A stretch of DNA of 22,181 bases from Chloroflexota bacterium (lineage in GTDB: Bacteria > Chloroflexota > Anaerolineae > Promineifilales > Promineifilaceae), in contig JAAEOP010000617.1 of the NCBI GenBank assembly GCA_024223125.1, positions 1 through 22,181 on the forward strand. The letters are read 5' to 3'. The notes below the pieces were generated by a model, which did not search any database, was not told the origin of the DNA, and saw only the letters and a program-made list of their open reading frames with translations. A program made the translations under genes and the position numbers. Shown here piece by piece: positions 1 to 8,993 of this stretch. Every line of letters begins with the position of its first letter. Position 1 is the stretch's first letter.

Positions 1-395
1 CGGTGGTCTGGGTGGTTGATACGGCCGCTGTACAACACAGTTGTTGGGTCGCCACAGACCACAACATTGGGATTGTGCTGCCGGATCAAACGCACCAACT
101 GTTTGCGTAGTTCCAATGTAGGGGCCAACAAGCCATCGTCATATCCTAGATAAAGACAACGGTGAACGCCGGCAACTTTGGCGGCGGCCGTTTGTTCTGA
201 TCGTCGTATATCGGCTAACTGCTCACGTGTCATCGAACGATCATGGCTGCCCACATTGCCATCGGTAATGATGATGTAGGTAATATCGCAGCCACCTTTA
301 GCCCATTTTGCGGCCGTGCCAGCCACACTGAATTCAATATCATCGGGATGAGCATATATAAACATAGCTCGTTTGGGAATGTAATTTTGACTCAT
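1..395 (-). CDS. PIG-L family deacetylase (LmbE-like), N-terminal part
   Basis: The first 131 residues of a zinc-dependent N-acetylglucosaminyl deacetylase-fold protein are visible; the 3' end lies beyond the window. The signature AHPDD (residues 15-19) follows the first beta strand, and HPDH (residues 128-131) falls exactly at the window edge. In this family these motifs supply the zinc ligands and the catalytic Asp. Members remove acetyl groups from GlcNAc-type substrates such as mycothiol, bacillithiol or glycolipid precursors; the substrate here cannot be told. The ATG at 395 is chosen because AGGAGA lies just upstream on the minus strand. The gene diverges from the P-type ATPase. There is no signal peptide, so it should be cytoplasmic. 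Confidence 0.9.
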   Translation of the reverse strand, partial: MSQNYIPKRAMFIYAHPDDIEFSVAGTAAKWAKGGCDITYIIITDGNVGSHDRSMTREQLADIRRSEQTAAAKVAGVHRCLYLGYDDGLLAPTLELRKQLVRLIRQHNPNVVVCGDPTTVLYSGRINHPDH

Positions 396-571
396 AGTTT
401 CTCCTGAGTATACAGGTTGCAACTGTGCAAGTTTGCAAATTGTTAGTTTCTGTGGCTGATTATACTGGACGGCCGTCCGTTTGCGAATTACCAAAATAAA
501 TGGTTCCGGTGAACAGTTATGATATACTCCTGTTATCCCCAAATAATAGCAGGAAGTTGGAAGGAGCGGGT
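396..571. promoter_or_regulatory. Divergent intergenic region with a 12-bp palindrome next to a possible -10 box
   Basis: This gap separates the divergent deacetylase and ATPase genes. On the plus strand TATACT (461-466) could be a -10 box, but the best upstream hexamer, TTGTTA (440-445), gives only a 15-bp spacer, so the promoter call is weak. Immediately after it lies the perfect palindrome GGACGGCCGTCC (467-478), which embeds the genome-typical ACGGCCGT octamer. It sits where an operator could act, but it may only be another copy of the dispersed octamer. Confidence 0.3.
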
Positions 572-3310
572 ATGTCCGACTGGTATAAACTCAATTTGGA
601 AGAAGCCGAAAACAAGTTAAATACAAGTTTGGAAAATGGACTCAGTGACGCCGAGTCCCAAAAACGGTTGCAAGAAGTTGGCTTAAATGAACTGGTGGAG
701 CACGGCGGTCGTAAACCTCTGGATATTATTGTAGACCAATTGAAAGAACCGATGGTGATTATATTGATCATCGCCGCAATCGTTTCGCTGCTGTTAGGTG
801 AATATCTGGAAGTAGTGGTCATTCTGGCAATTGTTATCTTGAATTCAATAATCGGTTTTTCGCAGGAATACCGCGCCGAGCAAGCGGTTGCCGCCTTAAA
901 GAAATTGGCTGTGCCCACCGTAAAAGTAAGGCGCAACGGCCGCTTGCTAGAATTATCCGCCCGTGAATTGGTTCCTGGGGATGTGGTCTTGTTGGAAACT
1001 GGCAATGCTGTTCCCGCCGACGGCCGTATCATTGAAAGCGTTAACCTCAAGGTACAAGAATCCGCTCTGACCGGAGAATCGGAAGCTGTCGAGAAGCAAA
1101 CTCGCCCTTTGTCAGAAAACAATCTACCCCTGGGCGACCGCATTAATATGGTGTTTATGGGCACGATTGTCACCTATGGTCGGGGCGCGGCCGTTATCAC
1201 CGCCACCGGCATGAATACCGAATTAGGTAACATCGCCAACCTGTTGCAAAAAGTAGTCGAAGAAATGACGCCGCTGCAGAAGCGGCTGGCCGACCTGGGT
1301 ACAAAGCTGGCCTGGGCGGCTTTGGTCATCATCATTATTGTCATGGGCGCCGGATTCCTTACCCGCGACCCATCTGTTCCTTTGGTAGATACCTTAAAGA
1401 TACTTTTTCTCACTGGCATTAGCATGGCTGTAGCGGCCGTACCCGAAGGTTTGCCCGCTGTCGTCACCATTACTCTGGCGCTTGGCTCACAGCGCATGTT
1501 GAAACGAAACGCCCTCATCCGCAAACTACCGGCTGTAGAAACGCTCGGTTCCGTCACCGTTATCTGCTCTGATAAAACGGGAACCCTAACCCAAAATCGG
1601 ATGAGTGTGACTGTGTTGGATGTTGTCGGCCGTACACAGGAAGTAGAAACCTTACTTAGTGGCAAAGGCATCTTGAGCGACGCCGACGCCAACCCGAACG
1701 TGCCTCCGTCCGAGCGCACCCTCAGTTTGCTGCTGCGAGCTGGCGCTTTGTGCAATGACGCCGTTCTAGAAAAAGAAGATGATAACAGCATTCACGCCAT
1801 CGGCGACCCGACCGAAGCGGCACTGGTTGTGGCGGCGGCTCATTTTGGGTACGATAAAACAAATTTGGAAGCAACCTTTCCCCGTGTCGGTGAACTCCCC
1901 TTTTCTTCTGAAACCAAACGTATGACCACCATTCACGAGGTTAAACTTGACCGGGATGAATTGTCCATCGAATTAACCCCGTACATGGCTTTTTCTAAAG
2001 GCGCTTTAGACAGTTTGTTTGAAATTTCTGACTGGGTGTGGACCGGCACAGAGATGGTTCCGCTGGATGATGAGATGCGCGACCGGATGCAAAAGGCCAA
2101 TGACAGAATGGCCCAAAAGGGGCAGCGTGTATTAGGCATCTCCATTCTCCTGATGGAATCCCCCGATGAACCAGTCGAAGCACATCAAGTAATGGTCGGT
2201 TTAGTGGGCATGATTGACCCGCCGCGTCCGGAAGTGAAACCGGCCGTAGATATGGCTCGCACGGCCGGAATTCGCACCGTCATGATTACCGGCGATCATC
2301 CCCTCACCGCCCAACATATTGCCCAAGAACTCACTATCACGGACAACAATATAAATTTGACCGGCCACGCCCTGGCAGATATGAACCAGGAAGAATTAAA
2401 AAAGGTAGTAGATGATGTTTCTGTTTATGCCCGCGTTTCTCCAGAACATAAACTAAACATTGTCAACGCCTTGCAAGCCAAAGGAGAAGTAGTAGCCATG
2501 ACCGGGGATGGCGTAAATGACGCCCCGGCGCTGCGTAAGGCTGAAATTGGGGTGGCGATGGGCATTACCGGCACGGATGTCTCTAAAGAGGCATCTGAAA
2601 TGATTTTGCTGGATGATAATTTTGCGACGATTGTAGCGGCCGTAGAAGAAGGGCGCACTATCTATGACAACATCGTTAAATTTGTTAAGTACACCCTTTC
2701 TAGTAATACCGGTGAAATTCTGGTCATGCTGCTTGGCCCGCTGCTGGGGATGCCCCTGCCCTTACTGCCCTTACAAATTCTATGGATCAATCTGGTAACA
2801 GATGGTGTACCGGGTCTGGCGCTGGCTACTGAACAGAAGGAACCAGGTATTATGAAGCGGTCGCCATTTAATTCCAAAGACAGTGTTTTTGCCCGGGGTG
2901 TGGGACAACAAATCATCTGGATTGGTATATTGATGGGGCTGGTTTCTTTGGGTGTGGGTTATGTGTATTGGCTGCAAGCGCCTGATTCTGGTGTGTGGCG
3001 AACGATGGTTTTTACGACTTTGGTGCTGGCTCAAATGGGTAACGCTCTGGCGATCCGGTCCAACACAGAGTCGGTTTTTTCTATTGGCTTTTTTGCTAAC
3101 CGTACCATGATTGGGGCGGTTGTTTTAACGTTTGTATTGCAATTGGCGCTGCTCTATGTTCCCGTTTTGCAAAGCATTTTTACCACCGAGCCGTTAAATG
3201 CCAGAGACTTGGTCATTGCGCTGCTCGCTAGTGGCGTTGTGTTTGTGGCCGTGGAGATTGATAAATGGGTGCGGCAACAATTAGAAACTCGTAAGGAGAA
3301 AAAAGTATGA
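572..3310 (+). CDS. Cation-transporting P-type ATPase, type IIA Ca2+-ATPase-like
   Basis: Membrane pump of 912 residues using ATP to move a cation, most likely Ca2+, across the cytoplasmic membrane. Seen in order: cation-ATPase N domain (about 1-70), TGES actuator loop (167-170), PEGLP in M4 (291-295), phosphorylated Asp334 in DKTGTLT, and the TGDGVNDAP hinge (644-652). The SERCA-like Ca2+ ligands are kept in M5 (Asn712, Glu715 in SSNTGE) and M6 (Asn740, Thr743, Asp744 in NLVTDG). The position equivalent to SERCA Glu908 in M8 is Gln821, so ion stoichiometry may differ. The ATG at 572 is preferred because AAGGAG lies just upstream; the open frame extends 24 codons further without support. It overlaps the next gene by ATGA, implying translational coupling. 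H+ or Mn2+ transport cannot be excluded. Confidence 0.93.
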   Translation: MSDWYKLNLEEAENKLNTSLENGLSDAESQKRLQEVGLNELVEHGGRKPLDIIVDQLKEPMVIILIIAAIVSLLLGEYLEVVVILAIVILNSIIGFSQEYRAEQAVAALKKLAVPTVKVRRNGRLLELSARELVPGDVVLLETGNAVPADGRIIESVNLKVQESALTGESEAVEKQTRPLSENNLPLGDRINMVFMGTIVTYGRGAAVITATGMNTELGNIANLLQKVVEEMTPLQKRLADLGTKLAWAALVIIIIVMGAGFLTRDPSVPLVDTLKILFLTGISMAVAAVPEGLPAVVTITLALGSQRMLKRNALIRKLPAVETLGSVTVICSDKTGTLTQNRMSVTVLDVVGRTQEVETLLSGKGILSDADANPNVPPSERTLSLLLRAGALCNDAVLEKEDDNSIHAIGDPTEAALVVAAAHFGYDKTNLEATFPRVGELPFSSETKRMTTIHEVKLDRDELSIELTPYMAFSKGALDSLFEISDWVWTGTEMVPLDDEMRDRMQKANDRMAQKGQRVLGISILLMESPDEPVEAHQVMVGLVGMIDPPRPEVKPAVDMARTAGIRTVMITGDHPLTAQHIAQELTITDNNINLTGHALADMNQEELKKVVDDVSVYARVSPEHKLNIVNALQAKGEVVAMTGDGVNDAPALRKAEIGVAMGITGTDVSKEASEMILLDDNFATIVAAVEEGRTIYDNIVKFVKYTLSSNTGEILVMLLGPLLGMPLPLLPLQILWINLVTDGVPGLALATEQKEPGIMKRSPFNSKDSVFARGVGQQIIWIGILMGLVSLGVGYVYWLQAPDSGVWRTMVFTTLVLAQMGNALAIRSNTESVFSIGFFANRTMIGAVVLTFVLQLALLYVPVLQSIFTTEPLNARDLVIALLASGVVFVAVEIDKWVRQQLETRKEKKV

Positions 3311-4407
3311 AACATTTACCGTTGAATGCTGATGTGGAATGTCTAAATGGACAGGCTGGAAAATCAGTAGATATTGTGTTTAATCCGGTTACCCGGAAAG
3401 CAGCATATTTGGTGGTAGAAGATAAACATGCCGGCCATATTAAACGGCTGGTTCCCATTGACCAGATTGTTAAAACGTCGGCAAATACGATTCAATTGGA
3501 TTGTAAGCTGAATGAGTTTACTGGCATGGAGCAGTTTGAAATTACTCATTTTGTGGCCAGCGAGATGGATTATGGGCCGGAGGATATGTATATTTTGGAG
3601 CCATATTCGTTACCGGCTCAGTATGAGGTAGTGGAGGAACGAATTCCGCCGGATCAGTTGGCAATGCGCCGGGGCACGGCCGTAAAAGCAACAGATGGTA
3701 AAGTAGGCCATGTTGAGGAGTTTTTGCTTGATCCCAATGATGGTTATATTACTCATTTTGTTGTACAAGGACGGCATATGTTGTCAAAACAAGAATTAAC
3801 GTTGCCGGTCACGGCCGTAGACAGAATTGGAGAAGACATCGTTTATCTAAAACTTTCTAAAAAACAACTGGCTGGCCTGCCGGCCGTACCGACGCTGCGA
3901 CATGGTTGGAAAGACGCCGAAGTGGAACTAATTGTCTTGACCTTTGCCGATGTAGATAAAGCGGGCGAAGCTCTGGATAACCTGAAAGAGTGGCAGAAAC
4001 AAGGGGTTATTGGGGCAGTCCGCAACGCGGCCGTCATCGTGAAAAATGCTGAGGGTAAAGCCAAATTCCATGAAAAAGGAGATATGGATTCACGGCGGGG
4101 TGCAATTTTTGGCGCGATTACTGGGGGACTGATTGGCTTAGTGGGCGGTCCGGCGGGAATGGTCATTGGGGCCGCGGCCGGCGCAGCAACAGGAGGCGCG
4201 GCCGCCAAACGCATAGATGTTGGTCTACCGGATGAATATTTGAGACAAATTCAAGAACAGCTTCAACCCGGCACGTCTGCTCTGGTTGCTATTGTGGAGC
4301 ATGAATGGGCCACTTCTATTTTAGAAGGTTTAGAGTCACTTGACGGCCAGGTGTTTAAGCAGATGTTAACGGATGAGATTGTGGGGCAGTTGACGGCCAG
4401 TGGTTAG
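3307..4407 (+). CDS. PRC-barrel and DUF1269-like glycine-zipper protein
   Basis: 366 residues. Two PRC-barrel-like beta domains occupy about residues 1-80 and 115-180; the second reads TDGKVGHVEEFLLDPNDGYI, typical of the family. From about residue 205 the sequence resembles DUF1269: an alpha/beta segment, then a Gly/Ala-rich hydrophobic hairpin at about 262-300 (GAIFGAITGGLIGLVGGPAG), then a second alpha/beta segment. PRC barrels are small adaptor domains. DUF1269 proteins are predicted membrane proteins of unknown function. AAGGAG precedes the ATG, which overlaps the ATPase stop, so the two are probably co-translated. An accessory or stress-related role near the pump at the membrane is inference only. 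Confidence 0.8.
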   Translation: MKHLPLNADVECLNGQAGKSVDIVFNPVTRKAAYLVVEDKHAGHIKRLVPIDQIVKTSANTIQLDCKLNEFTGMEQFEITHFVASEMDYGPEDMYILEPYSLPAQYEVVEERIPPDQLAMRRGTAVKATDGKVGHVEEFLLDPNDGYITHFVVQGRHMLSKQELTLPVTAVDRIGEDIVYLKLSKKQLAGLPAVPTLRHGWKDAEVELIVLTFADVDKAGEALDNLKEWQKQGVIGAVRNAAVIVKNAEGKAKFHEKGDMDSRRGAIFGAITGGLIGLVGGPAGMVIGAAAGAATGGAAAKRIDVGLPDEYLRQIQEQLQPGTSALVAIVEHEWATSILEGLESLDGQVFKQMLTDEIVGQLTASG

Positions 4408-4410
4408 TGG

Positions 4411-4448
4411 ATGGTGGGTGGTGGCTTGTACTATCCACCATCCACCAT
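4411..4448. repeat. Intercistronic hairpin upstream of the helical-repeat gene
   Basis: Left arm 4411-4424 (ATGGTGGGTGGTGG) pairs with right arm 4435-4448 (CCACCATCCACCAT) across a 10-nt loop. The only imperfection is a G-T, which is a wobble pair in RNA. It fills the gap between two cotranscribed genes, directly before the AAGGAG site of the downstream gene. No T-run follows, so it is not a standard intrinsic terminator. It may be an mRNA-processing or stability element, or a dispersed palindromic repeat. Confidence 0.7.
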
Positions 4449-4464
4449 TTACAAGGAGAACACG

Positions 4465-5268
4465 ATGACCGAAACAAATAACGATCTGGCAGAAGTGAAA
4501 ACAATGCAGATAATGAGTAAAGCAACGGCCGAAGTAGGCGCTACGGCCGTAACCGAAGGATTGGATGAAATAAACGCCGCCTCTGATATTCAAGATGCCA
4601 GCCGCGAGGCTTTAACTCAAGGCGCCAGCACAATGACCCATGGCGCAGACACCATCCGTTCAGCCCAGCGGGCGGCCGTTCTCAGCGATGTTGTCGGTGA
4701 GGCCGGTATTGCCGACATGATGCAAGGAGCAGAACTGTTAGCCGCGTCTGATGACATCAATGTCATGAGCGCTGTGGTCGCCGGATTGAGTGAAGATGAT
4801 CTGCAAGAGGGAATGGAAATAGCTTCTATATCTGGACAATTAGCGGCCGTTAGCGATGTGGTAGATTCTCTAGAAATGCCCATTTTGGCTGCCTTTCTGG
4901 GAGATCGGGCCGAAGATTTGCGCGAAATAGCTGTCAATAATTTACTCCGATTTGGAGCCACCCGTGCCCTGTCTGAAGCGATGCAATCTGCTGGAGAAGA
5001 GGTAGCTGGCCTGGGAAGCAATGAAATGGCTGAAGGCATGACCCGTGTGGCAATTTCCGAAGAGTTGGCCGAAGACAGCGCCAATTTAGCCGAAGAGGGA
5101 ATGTCCCATATGGTGCAAGGAATGGCCGACATGGCTGCCTCAGATTCTTTGAACCATATGGGTAAAGATGTGGCCGCTGAAGGTGTATCTAAAGTGGCCA
5201 CTGGTGCAGCTCAATTGGGCGCGGCCGATATTCTGGCCACAGTAGATGAGTCTGATGAGCTACCGTAA
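4465..5268 (+). CDS. Ala-rich, acidic helical-repeat protein of unknown function
   Basis: I do not recognise this family. The product is 267 residues, rich in Ala, Glu, Asp, Met and Ser, with almost no aromatic residues, no signal peptide and no membrane segment. It appears to be built of degenerate helical units resembling [13 protein letters not shown]: for example [36 protein letters not shown] and [19 protein letters not shown] soluble all-alpha or coiled-coil protein is expected. The ATG at 4465 is chosen for the AAGGAG eight or so bases before it; the open frame starts earlier, within the hairpin. It follows the PRC-barrel gene and overlaps the DinB-like gene, suggesting one transcript with the ATPase. 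A structural or scaffold role is only a guess. Confidence 0.75.
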   Translation: MTETNNDLAEVKTMQIMSKATAEVGATAVTEGLDEINAASDIQDASREALTQGASTMTHGADTIRSAQRAAVLSDVVGEAGIADMMQGAELLAASDDINVMSAVVAGLSEDDLQEGMEIASISGQLAAVSDVVDSLEMPILAAFLGDRAEDLREIAVNNLLRFGATRALSEAMQSAGEEVAGLGSNEMAEGMTRVAISEELAEDSANLAEEGMSHMVQGMADMAASDSLNHMGKDVAAEGVSKVATGAAQLGAADILATVDESDELP

Positions 5269-5839
5269 ACTCGATTTTGCGCCAGTCACTAACCGGGAAA
5301 TTCATTACAGCGATCTGGTCGCCAACCTGAGCGTTGTTGATTTACGCGAATTAACCAACGGCATGATAGACACAATGCTGGACTTAATTGCTGATTGTGA
5401 AGATGCAGATGTTGTTTTTGAGCCGGATGATCCGGATGCCAACGATACCTATGCTACGGACGACTCAGAACAAAACATGGCCTGGACATTGGGGCATGTG
5501 ATTGTGCATACAACAGCGTCCACAGAGGAATCGGCCGCTATTGCCGCTGAACTGGCGCGGGGTGTTAAGTTTCACGGCCGTTCCCGCAGCGAAATTCCCT
5601 GGCGATATGTGACCACCATCGCCCAATGCCGTCAACGTTTGGAAGAAAGCCGTCGGATGTGTCTGGCCAGTTTAGAAATGTGGCCTGATCAGCCCTATCT
5701 GGACAACAAACATAAATCGTATGATTTCGTTGGCGAGGCTAATGCCATTGGCTACTTTGTCCTCGGTTTGTTCCACAACGACAATCACCTGGAGCAAGTT
5801 GCTGATATTGTATGGCAGGCAAAAAAAGCACAAACATAG
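5246..5839 (+). CDS. DinB-fold (DinB-like) putative metal-binding protein
   Basis: 197 residues with the four-helix DinB/YfiT pattern. Candidate metal ligands are His84 and His88 in the second helix region ([11 protein letters not shown]) and His177/His181 in the C-terminal H-x3-H (HNDNH). DinB-superfamily proteins bind a divalent metal, and some are thiol-dependent transferases or hydrolases; no specific activity can be assigned. The start at 5246 overlaps the preceding gene by 23 bases; ATG 5255 is an alternative three codons on. Neither has a convincing ribosome binding site, so translation is probably coupled to the upstream gene. It is the last gene of the 572-5839 run. Confidence 0.7.
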   Translation: MSLMSYRKLDFAPVTNREIHYSDLVANLSVVDLRELTNGMIDTMLDLIADCEDADVVFEPDDPDANDTYATDDSEQNMAWTLGHVIVHTTASTEESAAIAAELARGVKFHGRSRSEIPWRYVTTIAQCRQRLEESRRMCLASLEMWPDQPYLDNKHKSYDFVGEANAIGYFVLGLFHNDNHLEQVADIVWQAKKAQT

Positions 5840-5844
5840 ATGAT

Positions 5845-5946
5845 ATGAGTACATCAATTGCCCCTCTAACTCTAGCCCACTGGCAGCGTACGATGACTAC
5901 CATGTACACGCAAGTCCGGCAAACGGCCGATCCCTACACTGCCTAG
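5845..5946 (+). pseudogene. 33-codon relic, possibly the N-terminus of a DUF1684-type protein
   Basis: ATG 5845 to TAG 5946 encodes 33 residues including HWQRTMTTMYTQVRQTADPY. This resembles from memory the opening Trp-Arg helix of DUF1684 proteins, but the frame stops where the conserved core would begin. No continuation is seen before the methyltransferase gene at 5986. It is either a truncated gene remnant or a chance small ORF; the match is not decisive. Confidence 0.3.
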
Positions 5947-5985
5947 CAAACCTTTTTAACCCAAGGATAGAAGGAGAGGCACATC

Positions 5986-7473
5986 ATGAAACGTCGTCGT
6001 AATCGTCGCCAAAGTCGCAAATCGGAAGCAACGGCCGTTCCCTTGCCAAATCTACCCCGAATTCAGCCCCAAATGAGTATGATGTCGCGAGAAGATCGGC
6101 TGCGATTACACCGGGCATCATGCGAGATTTTGCGGAAAACGGGAGTGGAGGTTTTTTGCCCAGAGGCATTGGACTTACTACACCAGGGGGGAGTGGTCGT
6201 TGATGGAGATTTAGTCAAAATTCCACCATCGTTAGTCGAGTGGGCATTAGCTTCGGCGCCCAGCTCATTCAATCTGTACTATCGTGGTTCAGAAAAAGTT
6301 GCGCTGAAGTTAGACGGCCAGCATATTTATTTTGGTCCGGGTTCAGACACTTTCCGCTATCTTGACCCCCGCAGCGGCCAACGCCGTGACTTCACCCTAG
6401 CCGACATCGCCGATACCATCCGTTTATGTGACGCCTTGCCAGAAATTAGCTTTGTCATGTCCGTCGGCGTCCCCCGTGATGTGCCTACCAACCTTTATTT
6501 CCGTTACCAATACGCCACCATGCTCAAACATACGATTAAGCCAATGGTAGTGGTGTGCAACGATTTAGCCGACATGAAAGCCATCGCTGGTATGGCCGCG
6601 GCAACGATGGGCGGTATGGATAAACTATCCCAATACCCCAATATTTTACTTTACTCTGAACCAACAACCCCACTACAACATTCGTTAGAAGCCATCGAGA
6701 AATTGCTCTTTTGCGCCGATCATTCCATTCCCGTCACCCACTCCCCAGCGCCGATGATAGGCGGCACAGCGCCCAGCACGATAGCCGGAGCCGTCGCTTT
6801 GGGCAATGCCGAAATGTTGAGCGGATTGGTGATGCACCAACTCAGAAACCCGGGCGCGCCCTTTCTTTATGGGCATGGCGTTCACCACCTGGATATGAAG
6901 ACGATGATCAGCGTATATGGCGCGCCGGAATTCCAATTGGCGCGGGTAATGGCCGGGGAGATGGGGCAATTTTATGGTCTGCCAGTCTGGGGCTATACGG
7001 GGCATAGTGATAGCAAGGTGGTGGATGGGCAAGCGGCCGCTGACGCCCAATTCTCGGCGTTAGTGGCCCTACTCTCCAAAACAAACCTGAACCATGATGT
7101 CGGCTACCTGGAAGCGGGTCTGACCAATTCACCAGAAATGATGGTTTTAACGAATGAAATCATCTCCATGACACGCCGTTTTATGCAGGGGGTACGCTTA
7201 GATGATGAAGCGTTGGCGCTGGATGTGATTGATGATGTAGGGCCAGGTGGTGAGTTTTTGAGCCATGATCACACCATGGCTCATTGGCGTGAGTTATGGC
7301 TACCGCAAATTTTTGACCGTCAACGACTGGAGCCGTGGCAAGAGGAGGGGAGCAAGAATATAAACGGCCGTTTACAAGAAAAGACCATCGCTTTGATGGA
7401 TGAGCATAAAGTCCCGGCCTTACCAACCACAGTAGAACAGGAAATTGAGGCAATTTTGACGGCTTCCAGATAG
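5986..7473 (+). CDS. MttB/MtgB-family (trimethylamine methyltransferase superfamily) methyltransferase
   Basis: 495 residues, the usual length for the family. Known members transfer a methyl group from a quaternary or tertiary amine (trimethylamine, glycine betaine, proline betaine, carnitine) to a corrinoid protein. The fold signature is clear throughout: N-terminal RLHRASCEILRKTGVEV, a central GYTGHSDSKVVDGQAAAD (336-353), then HDVGYLEAGLTNSPEMMVL. The frame has no internal amber codon, so this is a non-pyrrolysine member like MtgB, not a true TMA methyltransferase. The Arg/Lys-rich N-terminus is short and not a signal peptide. AAGGAG precedes the ATG. No corrinoid protein, reactivase or second methyltransferase is adjacent, so partners must be elsewhere. 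Which amine it uses cannot be read from the sequence. Confidence 0.9.
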   Translation: MKRRRNRRQSRKSEATAVPLPNLPRIQPQMSMMSREDRLRLHRASCEILRKTGVEVFCPEALDLLHQGGVVVDGDLVKIPPSLVEWALASAPSSFNLYYRGSEKVALKLDGQHIYFGPGSDTFRYLDPRSGQRRDFTLADIADTIRLCDALPEISFVMSVGVPRDVPTNLYFRYQYATMLKHTIKPMVVVCNDLADMKAIAGMAAATMGGMDKLSQYPNILLYSEPTTPLQHSLEAIEKLLFCADHSIPVTHSPAPMIGGTAPSTIAGAVALGNAEMLSGLVMHQLRNPGAPFLYGHGVHHLDMKTMISVYGAPEFQLARVMAGEMGQFYGLPVWGYTGHSDSKVVDGQAAADAQFSALVALLSKTNLNHDVGYLEAGLTNSPEMMVLTNEIISMTRRFMQGVRLDDEALALDVIDDVGPGGEFLSHDHTMAHWRELWLPQIFDRQRLEPWQEEGSKNINGRLQEKTIALMDEHKVPALPTTVEQEIEAILTASR

Positions 7474-7504
7474 ATTGGTTCAATCTCCAAGATTGAACCA
7501 ATCT
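7472..7504. repeat. Perfect 15-bp hairpin overlapping the methyltransferase stop codon
   Basis: Arms 7472-7486 (AGATTGGTTCAATCT) and 7490-7504 (AGATTGAACCAATCT) are exact reverse complements with the 3-nt loop CCA. The left arm begins inside the TAG stop codon. No T-run follows, and the next ribosome binding site starts about eight bases on. A transcript-stabilising or attenuating stem, or a dispersed REP-like palindrome, fits better than an intrinsic terminator. Confidence 0.85.
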
Positions 7505-7526
7505 CGCCAATAGGAGAGCTTTGCAT

Positions 7527-8924
7527 ATGACTGGACATCTTATTTTTGAGGAAGTTCAGCGCTCACGCCATCAACTGGTTCTAAATTATCGTATTGATCA
7601 ACTCATTTTTTCTACTGTTTATTGGTACGACACCGTTAATTTCTACGAACTGGAAACCCGATTCGGTGAAGATTTCATGCGCCGGGTCTATTTTCACTTG
7701 CTTGCTTTTGAGGCCAATAAAGCGGCCAGCCTGAAACCGGCAATTTTAGATTTGGGCCCATATCAGGATTTGTATTCTCCGGCATTTCATGATTTGTGGT
7801 ATACGATCTTTCATAATGTTTGGGCTGTGTGGCGACACGATAATGATATTACCGACTATGCTGGCCCTCAAGTTCCGCAAGATCAACGCCGGCAGCAAAA
7901 CGACTCTGCCACACCAGTTCAACTCAAAACAGAGGAAAAGCTACTAAACCTGTGTGGCGGCGGGAAGGACAGTTTGGTTTCAGCCAAACTTTTGGAACGT
8001 GCCGGCCTAAAGTATGATGTCATGGTCTATTCTCATAATATTTATGGTCAGGCCCAACGACAGCATGATCTAATTGATGGTATGTTGCGGCATACGGCCG
8101 TATCAGACCGGCATCGAGCCTGGGTGTACGATACAGCCCTGGACTCGCCAGCAGCCCAACTTCATCCCGAATATGGCGTACATTCCCTTTTAGCCGCCGA
8201 AACAGTCAGCTCATATTGGACAGCATTGCCCATTGCCCTACAACATGATTATACGCAGGTGGCGCTGGGGGTCACCAAAAGCACCGATGAGCATAACCTG
8301 GTTTGGCAAAAAACAGGCGAAGAGGTCAACTATTTATGGGGCATGAGTACCGCAGCTGAAAAATTATTGGGTGATTACATTCAGGCGGAACTTGTTTCCA
8401 ATTTGAGCTATTTTCACTTGCTGCGCCCCATCTACGATATTGTGGTGTTTAATTTATTGGCTAAAGATGAAACGGCCGTGCCCAGCACACATTCTTGTGC
8501 CCAACAAAAACCCTGGTGTTGTCAATGTCCCAAATGCATCTATGTGTGGATGCACCTGGTCGCTTATCTGGATGAAACTGTCGTTGAGCAGATGTTTGAT
8601 AAGAACCTGTTTGATATGCCCGAAAATCGAACCCATATACGCAAGATGCTGGGTTTGGAAGGATATAAGCCCTGTGACTGTGTAGGCACAGTGAGCGAAA
8701 CCCAAGTTGCCTATCTCCTTTGCCGTGCTAAAGGAAAAAGCGGTCAGGCGGTTAATGATATTCTGCCTAGCGAAATCAGTGTGGATGTAAACGCTTTTCT
8801 GGAAAAATACGCCCTCGTAGATTCGCCACAGGGAGCAATTCCCACAACTCTATATGAAAACATAAAGCCACAGTTATTGGATGGGGCTAAAAATGCTCAG
8901 GCTTATGTGAAGGAATATCTGTAG
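7527..8924 (+). CDS. MurL-like PP-loop ATP-pyrophosphatase (UDP-MurNAc-L-Ala-L-Glu epimerase family)
   Basis: 465 residues. The PP-loop reads CGGGKDS (143-149), typical of enzymes that adenylate a substrate and release pyrophosphate. The rest follows MurL as I remember it: an N-terminal all-helical region with LLAFEANKAASLKPAI, a GEEVNYLWGMS block, YFHLLRPIYDI, a WCCQCPKC cysteine cluster (Cys331, 332, 334, 337, plus Cys324), and a late GYKPCDCVG. MurL epimerises the L-Glu of UDP-MurNAc-L-Ala-L-Glu to D-Glu with ATP, replacing glutamate racemase. Here it sits between a methyltransferase and a molybdoenzyme, with no MurD or other wall gene, so it may be a paralog with another carboxylate substrate. 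ATG 7527 is preferred over TTG 7521 because AGGAG at 7512 is better spaced from it. Confidence 0.72.
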   Translation: MTGHLIFEEVQRSRHQLVLNYRIDQLIFSTVYWYDTVNFYELETRFGEDFMRRVYFHLLAFEANKAASLKPAILDLGPYQDLYSPAFHDLWYTIFHNVWAVWRHDNDITDYAGPQVPQDQRRQQNDSATPVQLKTEEKLLNLCGGGKDSLVSAKLLERAGLKYDVMVYSHNIYGQAQRQHDLIDGMLRHTAVSDRHRAWVYDTALDSPAAQLHPEYGVHSLLAAETVSSYWTALPIALQHDYTQVALGVTKSTDEHNLVWQKTGEEVNYLWGMSTAAEKLLGDYIQAELVSNLSYFHLLRPIYDIVVFNLLAKDETAVPSTHSCAQQKPWCCQCPKCIYVWMHLVAYLDETVVEQMFDKNLFDMPENRTHIRKMLGLEGYKPCDCVGTVSETQVAYLLCRAKGKSGQAVNDILPSEISVDVNAFLEKYALVDSPQGAIPTTLYENIKPQLLDGAKNAQAYVKEYL

Positions 8925-8993
8925 GATCGCGCGAATTCCCATGAGTTTCCCAAAGCTCTTACGAGTTCCTTCCCCAAACTTAGGAGGCTAACC

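Noticed and set aside
500..571. 24-codon upstream extension of the ATPase open frame
   Set aside because: It has no ribosome binding site, does not resemble family N-termini, and the ATG at 572 has AAGGAG in place.
1174..1791. Long minus-strand open frame opposite the ATPase
   Set aside because: It is antisense to a well-conserved gene, has no recognisable protein features and reflects codon bias of the sense strand.
5986..7473. Pyrrolysine-containing trimethylamine methyltransferase
   Set aside because: The frame contains no internal amber codon before the terminal TAG, so the MtgB-like non-Pyl type is the right reading.
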